Source: Geothermobacter ehrlichii (GTDB lineage: Bacteria; Desulfobacterota; Desulfuromonadia; Desulfuromonadales; Geothermobacteraceae). From it: DNA of 64,000 nt. The translations under genes and the position numbers were made by a program. Positions 1 to 8,645 of the stretch are shown here, in pieces; positions within the stretch are counted from its first letter, which is position 1, and every line of letters begins with the position of its first letter. The stretch is from the NCBI RefSeq assembly GCF_008124615.1, contig NZ_VNIB01000012.1:48034-112033 (forward strand), given 5' to 3'. The notes under the pieces are model-generated. The model had not been told where the DNA came from, searched no databases, and worked only from the letters and a program-made list of their open reading frames with translations.

Positions 1-846
1 AATAGTCCATTCACTGAAGCAATTGTCAGCAAGGTGTCATACAAGATTTTAAGCCTTGAAAAATCAGAAAAGACAGCTACAGCAAATGTCGAGATAACTT
101 TGCCAGACTTTGGATCAATCTTTTCCGATGTTATGGGGGCCGCATTCAAATCGGCTTTTGGTGGTGGAGACGAAAAGGAGATGGAAAAAATATTGGCCAA
201 AAAGTTTGAAAGTGGTGAAGTTCCACTGACAACCAAGAAAGAAACCTTCAATTTGGTAAAGGAAGAAGACGGCTGGAAGGTGTTTTTGGACTGGAAAGCC
301 GAAAAAATTAAAAAAGAAAGACAGGCAAAGATTCAGGCACTTTTGGCTGAAGCAGAAGAGCTAAAGAAATCAAAGAAACTCCATGGGGCAGTCAAGAAAT
401 ATGAACAGATTTTAGAGCTTGATTCAGAAATGGTTGACGCTAAAGAAGGTCTTAAAGAAACAAAAAAAGAGATAAAATCATTTGAGAAAAAACAAGCGTA
501 TATAAAAAAAGTAGTACTTTATGACCTAAAAGCTAGATATTACGACACATTTTTAGAAAAAAAGGTTCCAGGCGTTGAGTTTAAGATAAAAAATAAAGGC
601 GATAAGACCCTAAAAAAAGTAGAAGTAACTGTATATTTTAAAGATGCAAATGGCACCATAATTGCCGAGGAAGATTATTATCCTGTTTTGGTCACAAAAT
701 ATTCGTTCGGCGGCAATAACAAGCCACTCAAACCAAACTATATATGGCAAATGGAAAGAGGTAAATTCTATAAAGCAGATTCTGTCCCGAGTGAATGGAA
801 AGAAGGTTCTGTTTCCGCGAAGATTACCAACATAGAATTTGAATAA
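1..846 (+). CDS. Hypothetical protein, 5' end cut by the window
   Basis: The reading frame is open from the first base, so the GTG at 34 is probably internal and the true start lies upstream. I do not recognise a named family. The first ~90 residues, with alternating strands and the Trp-rich 'DGWKV' and 'LDWKAE' motifs, look like an NTF2-like (DUF4878-type) fold. Residues ~100-160 form a charged helical stretch that resembles a tetratricopeptide pair (KLHGAVKKYEQILELD). The last ~100 residues look like a beta-sandwich of the FxLYD type (GVEFKIKNKGDKTLKKVEV). No membrane segment is visible in the part shown. The gene is AT-richer than the tra operon, and an attC-like hairpin starts 10 bases after the stop codon, which suggests cassette-like cargo. 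Confidence 0.7.
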   Translation, partial: NSPFTEAIVSKVSYKILSLEKSEKTATANVEITLPDFGSIFSDVMGAAFKSAFGGGDEKEMEKILAKKFESGEVPLTTKKETFNLVKEEDGWKVFLDWKAEKIKKERQAKIQALLAEAEELKKSKKLHGAVKKYEQILELDSEMVDAKEGLKETKKEIKSFEKKQAYIKKVVLYDLKARYYDTFLEKKVPGVEFKIKNKGDKTLKKVEVTVYFKDANGTIIAEEDYYPVLVTKYSFGGNNKPLKPNYIWQMERGKFYKADSVPSEWKEGSVSAKITNIEFE

Positions 847-855
847 TGAAAACAT

Positions 856-920
856 GCACATAACAACCGCATCAACTCGGACTGGCAATTCCGCTGCGCT
901 CCATTGCCAGCCGGTTATGC
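856..920 (+). repeat. attC-like imperfect palindrome
   Basis: Outer arms CATAAC (859-864) and GTTATG (914-919) and inner arms CTGGCAAT (882-889) and ATTGCCAG (903-910) form a nested hairpin of about 65 bases, right after a stop codon and 38 bases before the next gene. The TAACAA...GTTATGC layout and the asymmetric spacers resemble integron cassette recombination sites. No integron integrase is visible in the window, and the R box fits the GTTRRRY consensus only loosely, so this could also be a bulged terminator. Confidence 0.45.
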
Positions 921-957
921 GGCCATAAGAAACCTGTTGCGCCATAAGGAGGATACA

Positions 958-1548
958 ATGCCCACAAGACCTATCATGTTTGTCTTAACGGTCCTACTTC
1001 TCTTACTTCCGGCTCAAGTGCCTGCTCAAGATACTCAGTCCGAGGACATCGAGGCGGCACGGTCTGAGATGCTCAAACGCTGGAACGTTGATGGCCTCGT
1101 GAAACCGGCCGATGTAGAGTCCAAGGCAAAAGCCCTGCTTAGTCGACCGCTGTCTGAGCAGGCTGATGAGGAACTAGAAGACCTTGCCCAGCAGGCAAAC
1201 GCAGCCGCCAACTTCGTAGGTTTTATTCTTGAAGGATACCAGCAGTACTACCGTGATAACTACCGGTATGATTTCGTGCAGGAAAAGGTTGCTCCATTTC
1301 ATGACGCCTACGTCGTACTGTCCAATCGGCTGAAGTCATACCGGAATCAAGCCTACTTCAATCTCGGCAAGAAGGCTGCCGAGCGTGGCGATGAGATCAC
1401 GGCGTTTTTTTTCTTCCGGGACGCATATCGCTTGAGTGCTTTCACTGACGACGAAGGAGATCACAAAGGTATGAGGTACAGGGCCGAGATCGAGATGAAA
1501 AAGCTTCTGGGCCTCGACGGCATGGGAACATTCGTTTACTGGAGGTAG
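958..1548 (+). CDS. Hypothetical secreted protein
   Basis: The start at 958 is chosen because AAGGAGG lies just upstream and the first residues then form a clean signal peptide: a charged N-terminus, a Leu-rich core and an Ala-x-Ala-like site (VPAQ) near residue 24. An in-frame start at 904 would put the signal in the middle. The mature part (~170 residues) is acidic and mostly helical, rich in Tyr and Arg, with no motif I know. It ends in 'FVYWR'. It lies between an attC-like hairpin and a truncated nuclease, so it looks like cargo. No function can be assigned. Confidence 0.7.
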   Translation: MPTRPIMFVLTVLLLLLPAQVPAQDTQSEDIEAARSEMLKRWNVDGLVKPADVESKAKALLSRPLSEQADEELEDLAQQANAAANFVGFILEGYQQYYRDNYRYDFVQEKVAPFHDAYVVLSNRLKSYRNQAYFNLGKKAAERGDEITAFFFFRDAYRLSAFTDDEGDHKGMRYRAEIEMKKLLGLDGMGTFVYWR

Positions 1549-1629
1549 AGAGGCGCATAATACTTATCAGGCCCCCGGCTGTTAAGAGTAAAAAAGTCCG
1601 TAAACGCAAAAGAGTAGCCGGCGAATTCA

Positions 1630-1962
1630 ATGCGAAAAACGATTGTTTTGGCATTAGCCCTAGCGTTTCTGACCGCCCCTCCCAGCCTTGCCTCTTCTTT
1701 CTCCGGCCTGGTCGTCAAAGTCTCCGATGGCGACACTATTCAGGTTCTTGATGGTGGTCGGGCTGTCAAAATCCGCTTGGCCGAGATTGACTGCCCGGAA
1801 ACCAGCCACGGCCCAAAGAAGCCCGGCCAACCCTTTGGCCAGACAGCAAAGAAATTTGTCCTCAACCTGGTGGGCGGAAAAACCGTGCGCGTCGATGTCG
1901 TCACCAGGGACCGCTATGGCCGCATCATTGGTAAGGTCTTACTTGATGATGGCACATTGTAG
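1630..1962 (+). pseudogene. Truncated secreted thermonuclease (SNase family)
   Basis: After a signal peptide (residues 1-22) this frame has the start of a staphylococcal-nuclease fold: 'KVSDGDTIQVLDGG', 'IRLAEIDCPET' and 'VVTRDRYGRIIGKV'. It stops after 'LLDDGTL'. The complete homologue at 4293-4958 continues at this point with 'LDDGTTLNSRLVQAGLAW', so about 110 residues, including the C-terminal catalytic region and the Excalibur domain, are missing. The cut coincides with the start of tyrosine-recombinase debris at about 1963. The two nucleases are close paralogues (nearly identical over residues 20-100), so this is probably a duplicated and broken copy. Confidence 0.8.
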
Positions 1963-1970
1963 CCCGTGGC

Positions 1971-2293
1971 CCTGTTTTCGGAGACGAACTGAGGCAACCT
2001 CTCTTCGTCCAGGTCCGCAAGGGAGGGCATCCTGAGGGCCGGATCACCAGGCAGGGCGTGAACTCGGTCATTAACTATATCTGCTCGAGGCTGGTCTGAA
2101 ACTGGAGGGGCTTTCCTGCCATGTCCTACGCCATACATGCGGGGCGCTGCTCTGCCAGGCGACAAGGGACATTCGGGCCGTCCAGGAAACACTCGGGCAC
2201 AGCAACATTTCTACGTCTGCCGGCTATGCCCACATTGTAGAGCGTGGACAGGCGAGGTACACGCGGCAGATTCCGGTGGAGCTGAAGAGATGA
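1971..2293 (+). pseudogene. Tyrosine recombinase remnant (C-terminal domain)
   Basis: Translation from 1971 gives 'RKGGHPEGRITRQGVN' and stops at 2097. From about 2081 the reading shifts by two bases into a frame that gives 'CHVLRHTCGALLCQATRD', 'IRAVQETLGHSNISTS' and 'AGYAHIVERG' and ends at 2293. HxLRHT, LGHS and the tyrosine in AGYAH are the active-site boxes of phage-type integrases, so this is the catalytic C-terminus of one, split by a frameshift and lacking its N-terminus. It follows the truncated nuclease without a gap, and a terminator follows it. It is not functional. Confidence 0.8.
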
Positions 2294-2426
2294 CAGGGAG
2301 CTTGGCAGAACAAAACGTTCTTGTACCTCTGGGGAATGGTGCGCCGAGACAATCTTGACAATGTGATAAAAAAGCGCTAACAAAAGCTTGTCATGCAGGA
2401 GGGGGGGGATTATGACACGATGAACA

Positions 2427-2468
2427 AAGCCGTCCGGGGAGAGATCCTTTCGGGCGGCTTTTGTTCTT
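2427..2468 (+). terminator. Rho-independent terminator
   Basis: Stem GCCGTCCG (2429-2436) pairs with CGGGCGGC (2451-2458), with one G-T wobble, and is followed by TTTTGTTCTTT. It lies downstream of the recombinase remnant and was probably its terminator. Confidence 0.7.
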
Positions 2469-2616
2469 TGAACTGTGAAACCGATTATAGATACTGAAGT
2501 CCATTGCCTATGGATAAGAAGTCATAGTAGGGCAATTGAAGAAAAGCACAGATTGACACTCAAAGAAACGGCAGAAAATTTTAAAAAATTAATCGCAATA
2601 TTAGGGAACACAAGAA

Positions 2617-4008
2617 ATGCAACAACCAGTAAACCAACGTCAACTATCATGGTTATCCTCCGAGAACATACTTAAGGCTGAAAGGTTTTTAGATTTTGCA
2701 GATCAAATGCAAGAAATATCGGACTTTGGTCCTATTCATAACCAGTCAATTACATTTTCGGGCGGAGTTCTTCCTATACAATTGACTGGCGACCCGAACC
2801 AGGTTCGTAACGAGTTTGAGCAAATTACTGACAAACGATTTACAACGGTGAACTTCAGAGCTGTTTTCCCAAGCAGCAATAACTTAACAGTAACTGTGAC
2901 TTCCAACCTTTCATTCGGCCATGTGAATGTCACCATTCAAAATGGCACCGATGAATTAGCAGAAAAATTATTTTTATTAGCATTAGAAGCATTCCCACGC
3001 TCTACTGGCCCATCCGATCAAGAGATAGAACAACAATCTTTACGTCTTTCTGCCCTTATCAAAGAAGCAGAAAAGGCAGTCAGCGCAAGCAAGAAAGCGC
3101 AAAAAAGTAGTGACTCTGCAGAACAGCACGAACAAAATGCAAATAATTTCCTGAAAATAATACAATCGGCAAAAACTGAATCGGAAAAATTGTTAAATGA
3201 ACTAAAGATGCTGTCTGAAGAAAGCTCACAAAAAGCAACTGAAATTACTAACTTTAAGAATCAGTCACAAACTAATAGGGATGCGTCACAGAAGCTCAGA
3301 GATGACATAGGTGCAATCGAAGCAAAAATAAGGGAATTCTTCAATGAAATTGAGGCAACAAAGAATACAATAAATGAGTCCAGAAACTTAGCGGACACTA
3401 CGGTTAAATATTGCAAAGAAGAAACTAAAAAAATAATTACGAAAAATCAAGAATTACAAGCCGAAACAAAAGAACACTTACTGAAAGCCGTTGGTGCATC
3501 TTTGTTTAGCGCTTTTGAAAAACGCAAAAAAAGGATAGAATTTTCAAAATGGGTTTGGGCTCTCCTCACTACAGCAGCAATTGTTGCTCAAGCAGTTGTC
3601 ATTATCTGGATTGCTGAACATGTGCAAACACTTCAATCAGACATCCCATTTTACAAAGCCCCTAGTTTCCTTTTACGTGTCACAGTCAGCATTCCTATCA
3701 TTTTTTTCATAGGCTACTCCATACATCAATATGCAAGAGAACGTGAGTATGAAGAGCTTTACGGTTTTAAGTCATCTCTATCATTTTCTCTCTCACCATA
3801 TCTTGATCTTGTTAGAAAATTAAAAGAAGAATCTGCCGATTCAAACGGAGAACATCGTCAATTTGTAATTGAAACTATAAGGCAAATTTTTGAGAATCCG
3901 CTTCCTTCAAGAGTTGAAACATCCAAAAAAGGGGCATCCGACTCAAATATATTAAAGGATCTACTAGACAGGGTAATTAAAATTATTGAAAAAGGCAGAC
4001 AAAATTAA
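2617..4008 (+). CDS. Hypothetical coiled-coil membrane protein
   Basis: This 463-residue protein is not one I recognise. Residues 1-130 look globular, with beta-strand patterns (VTSNLSFGHVNVTIQN). Residues ~140-300 are a long coiled coil rich in Glu, Lys, Gln, Ser and Asn. Two hydrophobic segments follow (~residues 312-335 and 350-372), then an acidic cytoplasmic tail of about 90 residues. The ATG at 2617 lies after an AT-rich stretch without a strong ribosome site. The gene is clearly lower in GC than the conjugation genes and stands alone between nuclease copies, so it is probably acquired cargo. The layout (globular sensor, coiled coil, two membrane segments) would suit a membrane-anchored effector, but this is only a guess. 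Confidence 0.65.
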   Translation: MQQPVNQRQLSWLSSENILKAERFLDFADQMQEISDFGPIHNQSITFSGGVLPIQLTGDPNQVRNEFEQITDKRFTTVNFRAVFPSSNNLTVTVTSNLSFGHVNVTIQNGTDELAEKLFLLALEAFPRSTGPSDQEIEQQSLRLSALIKEAEKAVSASKKAQKSSDSAEQHEQNANNFLKIIQSAKTESEKLLNELKMLSEESSQKATEITNFKNQSQTNRDASQKLRDDIGAIEAKIREFFNEIEATKNTINESRNLADTTVKYCKEETKKIITKNQELQAETKEHLLKAVGASLFSAFEKRKKRIEFSKWVWALLTTAAIVAQAVVIIWIAEHVQTLQSDIPFYKAPSFLLRVTVSIPIIFFIGYSIHQYAREREYEELYGFKSSLSFSLSPYLDLVRKLKEESADSNGEHRQFVIETIRQIFENPLPSRVETSKKGASDSNILKDLLDRVIKIIEKGRQN

Positions 4009-4025
4009 TCAATCGACAATGAACG

Positions 4026-4066
4026 CACCCTTTCGCTATCAAGCTTTGCTTGATAGCGAAAGGGTG
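4026..4066. repeat. Perfect 19-bp inverted repeat with 3-base loop
   Basis: CACCCTTTCGCTATCAAGC (4026-4044), loop TTT, and its exact reverse complement (4048-4066). It starts 17 bases after the stop of the preceding gene. No T-tract follows on either strand, so a factor-independent terminator is not certain. The rest of the gap to 4292 is AT-rich and shows no gene. Confidence 0.8.
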
Positions 4067-4292
4067 TAACAACAATTATTGCGGCACACAAGAATAGTCC
4101 CGCAGAGAAAGCCGACATCTGACATTATGATATAATCATGTAAATAGATTGCGATTCTATTATAAATATATCTATTGCTGAGGTCGCAGGGCTAATACAT
4201 TGTCTGCTTGGATCTGTTATAAATTTGATGGCCTACAGAATAGACAAAGAACTTCATGTCGAAATTACTAGAACACCTATTGATAACTTTCA

Positions 4293-4958
4293 ATGAAAAA
4301 GCTCGTCGTTTTGTTATTAACCCTAGCACTCCTGACAGCCCTTCCTTGCCTCGCATTTACCGGCAAGGTCATCAAAGTCTCCGACGGCGACACGATTCAG
4401 GTTCTTGATAGCGGTCAGGCAGTAAAAGTCCGCCTGGCCGAGATCGACTGCCCAGAAACCAGTCACGGGCCAAAGAAGCCTGGGCAACCGTTCGGTCAAG
4501 CCGCCAAAAAGTTCGTCCTTGACTTGGTAGGCGGCAAAACCGTCCTAGTCGATGTGGTCACCAAGGACCGCTACGGCCGTATCGTTGGCAAGGTCTTCCT
4601 TGATGACGGCACCACCCTTAACAGCCGTCTGGTGCAGGCCGGTCTTGCCTGGGCATATCGCCGGTACGCAAACGACCCCGCTCTATTCAAGCTTGAAGCA
4701 GAAGCCAGAGCAGCCAAACGGGGTCTTTGGTCCGACCCGCACCCGATCCCACCGTGGGAATGGAGGCATGGCGCCGGATGGGGAAAAGCGAAACGGACAT
4801 CTCAATCTTCCACGGTTTCGTCAGGCCGGTGTGGACAGAAGAGATATTGCCGGGAGATGGTGTCGTGCGAAGAGGCGATGTTCTACCTGAACCAGTGCGG
4901 CCTGACCCGGCTGGACAGAGACGGGGATGGGATTCCGTGTGAGTCAATTTGCCGCTGA
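4293..4958 (+). CDS. Secreted thermonuclease with Excalibur calcium-binding domain
   Basis: The 221-residue protein has a signal peptide (about residues 1-21), an SNase-like domain (residues ~22-150: 'KVSDGDTIQVLD', 'VRLAEIDCPET', 'DRYGRIVGKVFLDDG', 'NSRLVQAGLAW', 'EARAAKRGLW') and a C-terminal Excalibur domain (residues ~178-221) with paired cysteines and the calcium loop 'DRDGDGIPCE'. SNase-family proteins cleave DNA and RNA with calcium; the protein should act outside the cytoplasm. It is the complete paralogue of the broken copy at 1630-1962. Such genes occur often on conjugative elements. A weak terminator follows. Confidence 0.9.
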   Translation: MKKLVVLLLTLALLTALPCLAFTGKVIKVSDGDTIQVLDSGQAVKVRLAEIDCPETSHGPKKPGQPFGQAAKKFVLDLVGGKTVLVDVVTKDRYGRIVGKVFLDDGTTLNSRLVQAGLAWAYRRYANDPALFKLEAEARAAKRGLWSDPHPIPPWEWRHGAGWGKAKRTSQSSTVSSGRCGQKRYCREMVSCEEAMFYLNQCGLTRLDRDGDGIPCESICR

Positions 4959-4988
4959 ATCGGCGGATACCTTCCCCCCTTCTACGTG

Positions 4989-5013
4989 GCCCAGTCAAGC
5001 GCCGGGCTTTTTC
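4989..5013 (+). terminator. Possible weak terminator
   Basis: A short stem GCCC (4989-4992) / GGGC (5004-5007) is followed by TTTTTCTTT. It would end the nuclease transcript; the stem is short. Confidence 0.35.
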
Positions 5014-5100
5014 TTTGTGGGTTCCCCTCTGTGTTATATATTCTGGTAAAGAGTTAATCTTCGACACCGAAACGTCCGATACCACGGAAAGGAGGGCGTC

Positions 5101-5385
5101 ATGTCGATCCTGAACATGCTGAAAAAATTCCGGCTGCCGGCCTTTGATGACGAATTCGTCCAGGACCCGGTGGACAAGCACCTGGACAATCGCACGGACG
5201 AAGAGCTGCTTCGCGCCAAGGCGCTGAATGATATGCACCGGTATCAGGAACGGGAGAAGTTTCTGCGGGAGAATGCGGAAGCCATCCAAGAGGCGACGGA
5301 AGAGGCTATGGAGGATTTTTCCAGACAAAACGATCCAACTTATCCTGGTTCGCTAGCATATCTTTACCGAGAGGATGAATATTAA
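5101..5385 (+). CDS. Hypothetical small acidic protein
   Basis: A 94-residue, highly charged and probably fully helical protein with no cysteine, membrane segment or signal peptide. A good ribosome site (AAAGGAGGGC) lies 4-5 bases before the ATG. The frame ends exactly at the start of a strong terminator. It faces the end of the leftward tra operon (traG ends 30 bases away), so it is a separate unit. I do not recognise a family. Confidence 0.7.
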   Translation: MSILNMLKKFRLPAFDDEFVQDPVDKHLDNRTDEELLRAKALNDMHRYQEREKFLRENAEAIQEATEEAMEDFSRQNDPTYPGSLAYLYREDEY

Positions 5386-5409
5386 GCCCCCGAATCTTAG
5401 GGGGCTTTT
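5384..5409. terminator. Rho-independent terminator between convergent units
   Basis: AAGCCCCC (5384-5391), an 8-base loop, then GGGGGC and TTTT (5400-5409). It ends the rightward small gene and probably also the leftward tra operon, whose last stop codon is at 5415. Confidence 0.85.
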
Positions 5410-5414
5410 CCAGG

Positions 5415-8400
5415 TTACCAGTCCAGCTTTTTCAACATTTCTTCAAGCCTCTTCTGCTCCTTCTCCGTCATCCTGAACGTTGATCGGGGCGGCCTGTTCG
5501 CGTCGAACACCGACCCGCCCCGTAGCGGCTGCCACCGCTCCGGAGCCTGCTCCCCTGGACCCTGCGGGTCCAGGCCTGGCATGTTCCTGGCGTCCGGCTC
5601 CTGCGGCTGTGAAACAAACGGGCTGGCCGCGTCCCGCCCAAGCTGCTTGAGCGGATTCGAGCCAAAATCGAAACTGCCGTTGTCCTGGTAGATCTGGTCT
5701 ATGACGCCACGCCGCACTTCCCGGCGCTGCTGTGCCTTCTCAGGATCAGGCCCGTTCAATCCCTGTCTTGGATCGCTGAAAGAATTGTCACCAACCGCCG
5801 CATTTGCCCGGTCGACAACGCCGGAGCCTTCCTGCCGGTGGCCTTCGATTCCCGCACCAACCCTGTTCCTGATACTGGCAATATCACGCATCACATGGTT
5901 GCCTGTCTGCGGAGTGTCCAGGTAGTCGTCGTAGCGCCTCCGCACCCAGGTGTTGATGTCGCCCGCCAGGGAGTCCTGCCCCTCACCGGAGCCGGTGCGC
6001 TGCCTGTTCATGTCGTCGAGAACGCGCATCCGGGTTTCGTTGCTGACCTCGCCATAGTCACTTCGCGCCCGGTCGTCGACGTATGCCTTCATCAGATCCA
6101 TTGTCACGCCAGTTGAAGTCGTGTCGCGGGTCATCGCCTCTCGCACATGGGACCAGCCTTCAGCGGCATTATCCCGCGCGGCGGAGGACACTGCATAGTC
6201 CCTGCCGGCGGATGTTCGCAGTGTCCTGGCAATCGCGTCCTCCCGGATGCCGGCAATTTCCTGAGACAGCGCCTTGATTTCAGATTCACTGGCAGTAAAT
6301 TCCGCTGTTTTGCCGTCTTTGCCAGCCAAACGATACATCCCTTCTCCCGAAGGGGTTATCCTCACGGTCCCAAGCGTCAACGCTGAAAGCAGGGCTTCCC
6401 CTGTCTTTCCGAGTCCGATCTTGACACCAGCAGCCACCATTTTTTCTCTTGTCTCTGCCTTCACCTGCTTGAACGCAGACCCGTCCTCAACCTTCTGCTG
6501 CACGGAATCGGCAATCCTATCGGAAACCGCCTCCCGGTAGCTCCGGGCCTCATCGCTGGTTATGGCATCCCTGTTCACTTCCTGCCAGTGCTGCGACCAG
6601 CCCCTGTCCGTGGCCAGGCTGTGCGCTCCCTTCTCTATGGCGGCTTCCTGGTACGCCTTGCCGAAGGTGGCCGACAGCCCCTGGGCGTTGACATGGGTCG
6701 TCACCTGCCCGTCCGGGCCTGTCGTCTCCGTGATCGTGCCGGCCGCCCCCACAAAGGTCGTTGTCTGGCCAACCACCTCCCCGCCCTGGGTCCGGACGCT
6801 GCTCTTCCGGGTCCAGCCGTTGGCAAGTGTGGTCTGGGATGTCTCCGTCCCGACGCCTCCTGCCCCGACGTTGTAGTGGATCGGGTTCCCCTGCATGTCC
6901 GTGAAGGTATCGGACCGATACTTGCCGTCCAGCGCCTGCATACCGGCTCCACCATAGGGATCGCCGGCCCCGATACGTCCCATCTCCTGCAGGGCCCGCA
7001 CCTTCTGTTCGTGCGCTGTCGCTGCCGCCGTCTCCTGCATCATCTTGAGCTTGGCGGCGTGCTGCATTCCCTCATAGCCCCAGCCCCACTTGTGGGTGTT
7101 GGCCATGTCCTGGGTGGGGATGGCCTCGACGTTGGACCTGATGGCCGCCGCCCGGCCGGACGGGTCCATCGTGACGCGGGCTGCCTGGAGTCCGGCGCCC
7201 TGGATCTGCCCCATCAGGTTGCCCGCCATCGAGGCCAGGGCGTGGCCACCGAACTTGACCAGCATCCCGGTCATGACCGTGGCCAGCATCAGCCCCGAGC
7301 TGCGGATGATGGCGAACATACCTAAGACCTTCACCAGCTCGCCCGGCGCGAAGAAGAACGCGTCCATCGCGAAGGCGTTCGCCGTGTTCCCGATACTCGC
7401 CAGATCGGCCAGGGCTCTGCCGGCATAGTCGATGGCGTAGCTGTGCAGGAAGGCGTCAATCACACCCCAGGACACCAGCCAGATCATCGTGCCCAGAAAG
7501 AGGCTGAGCGCACGGCCAAGCAGCGGCGTCGGGAGAAACAGGGCAATGAACGGAGTCAGCCCGAGAGCGATGGCAGTCAGGACGCCCTTCAGGATGGGCA
7601 GCCATTCGTTCGTGGCCACCAGGGTTCCGCCGGCGTTGGTGATCAGCTTGTAGTTGGTCAGGCTGGCGGTGTCCCCGGTCAGGAAAATCTGGTGCAGCCG
7701 GGCGGCGATAAACTTCTGACGGGCAAAGTCCGTGAGATTGACGCCCGTCAGCCCCAGATCGTCCAGCACGCCCTCGATGGCGACCCGGCACTGCTGTTTC
7801 GAGCTGGCCACGGACACGTCGAAGCCGATCTCCGAACAGACGGAATTGATCGCCTTCTCGAAGGTGGCGATGTTGTTCAGCACAGGCAGGATGTACCTGC
7901 TCCAGGCGTCTGCGCAGTTCGCCTGCATCCCCTTAGGGCTGCTGGCGGTGTAGACCGTGGTCGGGATCGCCGGATTGGCCGCCTTGCCGAAGGACACCCG
8001 GAAGTCCGCGCTCTCCCGCCGCAGCTCCTGCACCGTCAGTTGCGAATACGGCGAATCGACCTCGAAAGCGACACAGGTGTCGATGTAGGTATTGATGTTG
8101 TCCATCAGGTAGGTGTCGTCCGGGATGACGCTCCTGCCGACCAGCTTCAGCAGCCCCATGTAGCCGGTTCCGCCGGCCTGGTAGGTGTAGCTTTTCGGAT
8201 CGGAGGATGTCTCGATGATCTCCACCAGCCCCTGCTCGATGCTGTTCAGGACGTGGGACACCATGATGACTCCCACGGGCACGCCCGGCACCGGCATGTA
8301 GCGGTTGGTCTTGGTCGAGTAGACGTGCATCGTCCCGGTCGGAACCACCATGCCCAGGTAGACCAGGCACCCGATGAAGATTGGCACCAGCCAGCCGATG

Positions 8401-8645
8401 GGAGACATCCGCGCCCCGGTTCCCGCCCGGACCAGCACGTTGATGACGCCAAGTAGCAGCCCAAGCACGACGACCGAGTAGAGCAGTGCCCTGTATCCGC
8501 CATCGGAAAAGATCAGGGCGATCCGCTGGAAGCCCGACACAACCGCGTCGAAGCCCCCGTAGGTGTAAAATTCCCCGTCCAGCGCGAACGCCGAGACGGG
8601 GAACAGGACAAGAACCGCAACCGCGAAAAGCATCCGTTTCCTCAT
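5415..8645 (-). CDS. traG: TraG: mating-pair assembly and stabilisation protein
   Basis: A 1076-residue protein. It has a cleavable N-terminus (to 'SAFA'), several N-terminal membrane segments, a large periplasmic loop with cysteines, three to four more membrane segments (about residues 345-480), and a very long hydrophilic tail rich in Gly, Gln, Arg and Asp. This is the plan of F-type TraG, whose N-terminal part helps build the pilus and whose tail acts in mating-pair stabilisation and entry exclusion. The start at 8645 was chosen because its ATG overlaps the upstream stop (ATGA). It is the last gene of the tra operon. The tail is less conserved in this family, so domain limits are approximate. 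Confidence 0.9.
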   Translation of the reverse strand: MRKRMLFAVAVLVLFPVSAFALDGEFYTYGGFDAVVSGFQRIALIFSDGGYRALLYSVVVLGLLLGVINVLVRAGTGARMSPIGWLVPIFIGCLVYLGMVVPTGTMHVYSTKTNRYMPVPGVPVGVIMVSHVLNSIEQGLVEIIETSSDPKSYTYQAGGTGYMGLLKLVGRSVIPDDTYLMDNINTYIDTCVAFEVDSPYSQLTVQELRRESADFRVSFGKAANPAIPTTVYTASSPKGMQANCADAWSRYILPVLNNIATFEKAINSVCSEIGFDVSVASSKQQCRVAIEGVLDDLGLTGVNLTDFARQKFIAARLHQIFLTGDTASLTNYKLITNAGGTLVATNEWLPILKGVLTAIALGLTPFIALFLPTPLLGRALSLFLGTMIWLVSWGVIDAFLHSYAIDYAGRALADLASIGNTANAFAMDAFFFAPGELVKVLGMFAIIRSSGLMLATVMTGMLVKFGGHALASMAGNLMGQIQGAGLQAARVTMDPSGRAAAIRSNVEAIPTQDMANTHKWGWGYEGMQHAAKLKMMQETAAATAHEQKVRALQEMGRIGAGDPYGGAGMQALDGKYRSDTFTDMQGNPIHYNVGAGGVGTETSQTTLANGWTRKSSVRTQGGEVVGQTTTFVGAAGTITETTGPDGQVTTHVNAQGLSATFGKAYQEAAIEKGAHSLATDRGWSQHWQEVNRDAITSDEARSYREAVSDRIADSVQQKVEDGSAFKQVKAETREKMVAAGVKIGLGKTGEALLSALTLGTVRITPSGEGMYRLAGKDGKTAEFTASESEIKALSQEIAGIREDAIARTLRTSAGRDYAVSSAARDNAAEGWSHVREAMTRDTTSTGVTMDLMKAYVDDRARSDYGEVSNETRMRVLDDMNRQRTGSGEGQDSLAGDINTWVRRRYDDYLDTPQTGNHVMRDIASIRNRVGAGIEGHRQEGSGVVDRANAAVGDNSFSDPRQGLNGPDPEKAQQRREVRRGVIDQIYQDNGSFDFGSNPLKQLGRDAASPFVSQPQEPDARNMPGLDPQGPGEQAPERWQPLRGGSVFDANRPPRSTFRMTEKEQKRLEEMLKKLDW

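Noticed and set aside
2475..2675. A short frame before the coiled-coil gene
   Set aside because: No ribosome site, overlaps the better-supported gene in another frame, no recognisable motif.
6588..7325. Long rightward open frames opposite traG
   Set aside because: They are opposite-strand shadows in GC-rich DNA, with no ribosome sites and His/Arg/Gly-rich composition.
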